Source: Oasisia sp. SBJ-2009 (taxonomy: Eukaryota > Annelida > Polychaeta > Sabellida > Siboglinidae). Taken from it: a DNA stretch of 64,000 bases. Positions within the stretch are counted from its first letter, which is position 1. The number at the start of each line of letters is the position of its first letter. The notes below the pieces were generated by a model. It did not search any database. It saw only the letters and a list, made by a program, of their open reading frames with translations, and was not told the DNA's origin. Made by a program: the position numbers and the translations under genes. Location: the NCBI GenBank assembly GCA_964017155.1, contig OZ024862.1:43022807-43086806 (forward strand), in the 5' to 3' direction. This document shows, piece by piece, positions 61,760 to 64,000 of this stretch.

Positions 61760-63595
61760 TACGTTTACACTTCATTACAACTACAACGTTCAACTCATCT
61801 ATGGTGTGATTTGAATACAAAATAAAAAGGAAACTTGGTTTTGATATTAGTGTGATAATGCCACATTAGATATTAAAAATGGCAAACCCACACAAGCTTT
61901 TTTGGTATACCCAACAGGTGCGTGTGAAATTTGCCAGACTGTTCTTCTGTAAACAGTTGGAATTTTACACTGAGCGTTTTTCAAATTAGCCTGACCACAC
62001 GTGCACCCCTTGCATTGTTGTTGATTTAATCATTTTGGTCCGTGACGTCAAACGTTCGTATGTGTAGTTATTATGTACTCACTTAGCCATCTGAACTTTT
62101 CAATGTAATTGTATCACATTCACATCAATTTAAGGATTGGTGTGAATGCTGAAGAAAATCACTCAAGCGAAAAGGTCCGAAAGGATCGTTTATGAAACTC
62201 TGACGCACATGTTTCTTCCGTTGACAAATGCATTCATCTTGATTTGCAACAACAATCGTAGCCTTGGAGAGATTCCTGAATGCCCGTGTATTTTTACTGC
62301 CATTGAATGTAAGGTGTTTCTCAGAAACATTTCACGTACATTACTTCATTTACATTTCAATGAATCATATTCAAATCTTCTTCATATGTTTTCCTCCAAG
62401 CTATTCTTGGGCTAATTCTGAATGCTGAAAGTTGACCCAGCTGCAAATACCCAACTCTTGCCTACTTGATTAGGGTCACAGGCAGAGATGATGAAATTGC
62501 TCTTGATTAAATCTAACTATAAGTATAACCAAACCAGCACATTATTCAGTAGTTTCATAATCCCTCAATCTGTTTTAAAGGCATGGTGGAACTGCTAACT
62601 TCATTGCAAAACAACAGAGTACTGTAAATGTGTTGTAAATTTGGCTGGTGGGAAAGTTGCCTAAGAAAAAACACCAACTTGACTAAAACTGCTAAACAAT
62701 AACCATTCTACCTGTTAGAATGAGCCAGAATGTTGACTAGTTTTGTGTATCAACATACAATAGTATATGATACTTAGCCAAGACATCACCATAGTGACAC
62801 CTTAAAAATGCACTTACATTAGCAGACTATAACAGTACTACATCCAAACACAAACCACAACTTCACTACCAAGGTATTTATGTTTAAAAATGTGCCAGTT
62901 CATTACTCTCTGGTGTGACCTAGATTTAGGACGTTTCCTACCTGAGCCAGTCCTAGAAGGAATGCCCGTTTAGAGCAGGTGACAAATGTGTCACGTTCCC
63001 ACCATTACTTTGAGTGCGGCCTACGTAAAGCAATGTCCATAACTCCACTGTCGCTCCAAACAGGCACGTCTACCAACACAACTAAACATCTCTCTTTAGA
63101 ACCCTTTTGACAGTTTAATTTTCTTACAAAATGTTTTATCTGAAGTTTTCTTTTTTAGTCACATCCTTTCACATCCTTGGGGAAGTAATTACTGAAATCT
63201 AAAAACTAGCAGAACTAGTGCAAGTTTTTACAACATGTGTATGTCAGAAAAAATATATCATTTAACAATTTATGAGCGTATACACTGAAGTTTTATATAA
63301 ATATATAAACTTACTGGTAATAAAAATGCCAAAGTACACCTGTCGTGCTTGATTTATGGAACAAAGAATGACCTTATTTAACATTTAGGAAGTTTAATAA
63401 ATAATTATTCAACTTGTAAATGGACATGTAAATTTATTCATGATATGCAGGCTGAATGTGTTTACAAATATTTATATAATGTGCATTCGCTGTGACTACT
63501 TAATTCTCATGCGACCAACATGTTTATAAATTTGATTTCTAGGTCATATCCCTCCCTACTCTGTAAGCACTGTAACTGTATGAATATGTAATGTA
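61760..63595. other. AT-rich DNA without recognisable gene
   Basis: The 89-codon frame at 62146-62415 (+) has no family resemblance I can see and lies in AT-rich sequence. Confidence 0.4.
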
Positions 63596-63880
63596 TCTTC
63601 TTCCACTAAATTACCTCGGTCAACTTGCTGACCATTATTGTCATTGATTTTTAGAGTTGTGCTTCTCTAGAATTAGTGAGTCCACTACATGTGGGGTCTT
63701 TTACTTCCCGTGGCATAGACACCAGATAGAAGGGACCACCAGGTTTTAGTGTCTCTTCCGAAAGACACAGGCAAATGTGGGGTGAACGAAATTGCCTAAG
63801 TTTCGAAACGGCGGAAGGTGGGATTGAACCACCGTCCCCTCGATTGACAGTCCGGTGCTCTACCGTGCAACCATCGCTTT
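63596..63880 (-). mobile_element. tRNA-derived SINE, family 1, inverted copy
   Basis: The minus strand gives the tRNA-like head ('ggttgcacggtagagcaccg', 'ggttcaatcccacc') followed by the same body as at 3557 ('gtgtctttcggaagagacac', 'ggtggtcccttctatctggt', 'gtagtggactcactaattct'), ending 'tagtggaagaag'. It is full-length and only moderately diverged from the other copy, which suggests fairly recent activity. Confidence 0.85.
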
Positions 63881-64000
63881 ACAATAATTATGTAAATAAT
63901 TAAAAACAACTTATTAGTTTTAATTCCCACCTACCATCATGCATTTAATACACTAGTAATTATGATATGTTATATATGATCTAGTGCCACATCCGGTATC

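Noticed and set aside
62938..63075. Possible upstream NADK exon ending CAG|GTAGG on minus strand
   Set aside because: In the required phase 2 frame a TAG lies three codons before the donor.

Overview
This is a window of animal nuclear DNA. It is AT-rich, intron-rich, full of simple repeats, and has no operons. Spliced genes with bilaterian protein families, tRNA-derived SINEs, LINE and Ty3/gypsy remnants and TIR elements point to an invertebrate bilaterian. A mollusc or other lophotrochozoan is my guess, but the species is not determined.

Layout. 1-15.8 kb is mostly unannotatable AT-rich DNA carrying dispersed repeats: a TIR element beginning CTTTATGCAG, two SINE families, and a LINE tail. 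At 15.86-16.18 kb, on the minus strand, is the first coding exon of an unidentified serine/acid-rich protein. 17.7-26.8 kb is a transposon graveyard: hAT remnant, RTE-type LINE, Jockey/CR1-type LINE with a (GTT)n tail, Ty3/gypsy fragment, a LINE end with an AGGCA pentamer array, and a 1.15-kb TA-flanked TIR element. A likely first coding exon of TAF10 sits at 27.57 kb. At 35.14-35.90 kb is an intact single-exon CLIC-family gene. At 43.72-48.08 kb (+) are the four recognisable TAF10 coding exons. At 50.57-59.60 kb (-) are nine exons of NAD kinase, convergent with TAF10; its N-terminal exons were not found. The rest is AT-rich DNA with microsatellites and one SINE copy.

The most unusual feature is that exon-intron junctions themselves have been tandemly duplicated. 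A 30-bp unit spanning the end of a TAF10 exon plus its 5' splice site is repeated 5-6 times, with four intact donors. The donor junction of one NADK exon is repeated about eight times, and the acceptor junction of another NADK exon is repeated about six times. These arrays create strings of decoy or alternative splice sites in two neighbouring housekeeping genes.

The genes have unrelated roles (TFIID/SAGA subunit, NADP synthesis, a glutaredoxin/GST-fold CLIC protein), and nothing suggests a shared pathway. All exon calls come from reading conserved protein sequence and GT/AG sites by eye; no alignment or transcript data were available.
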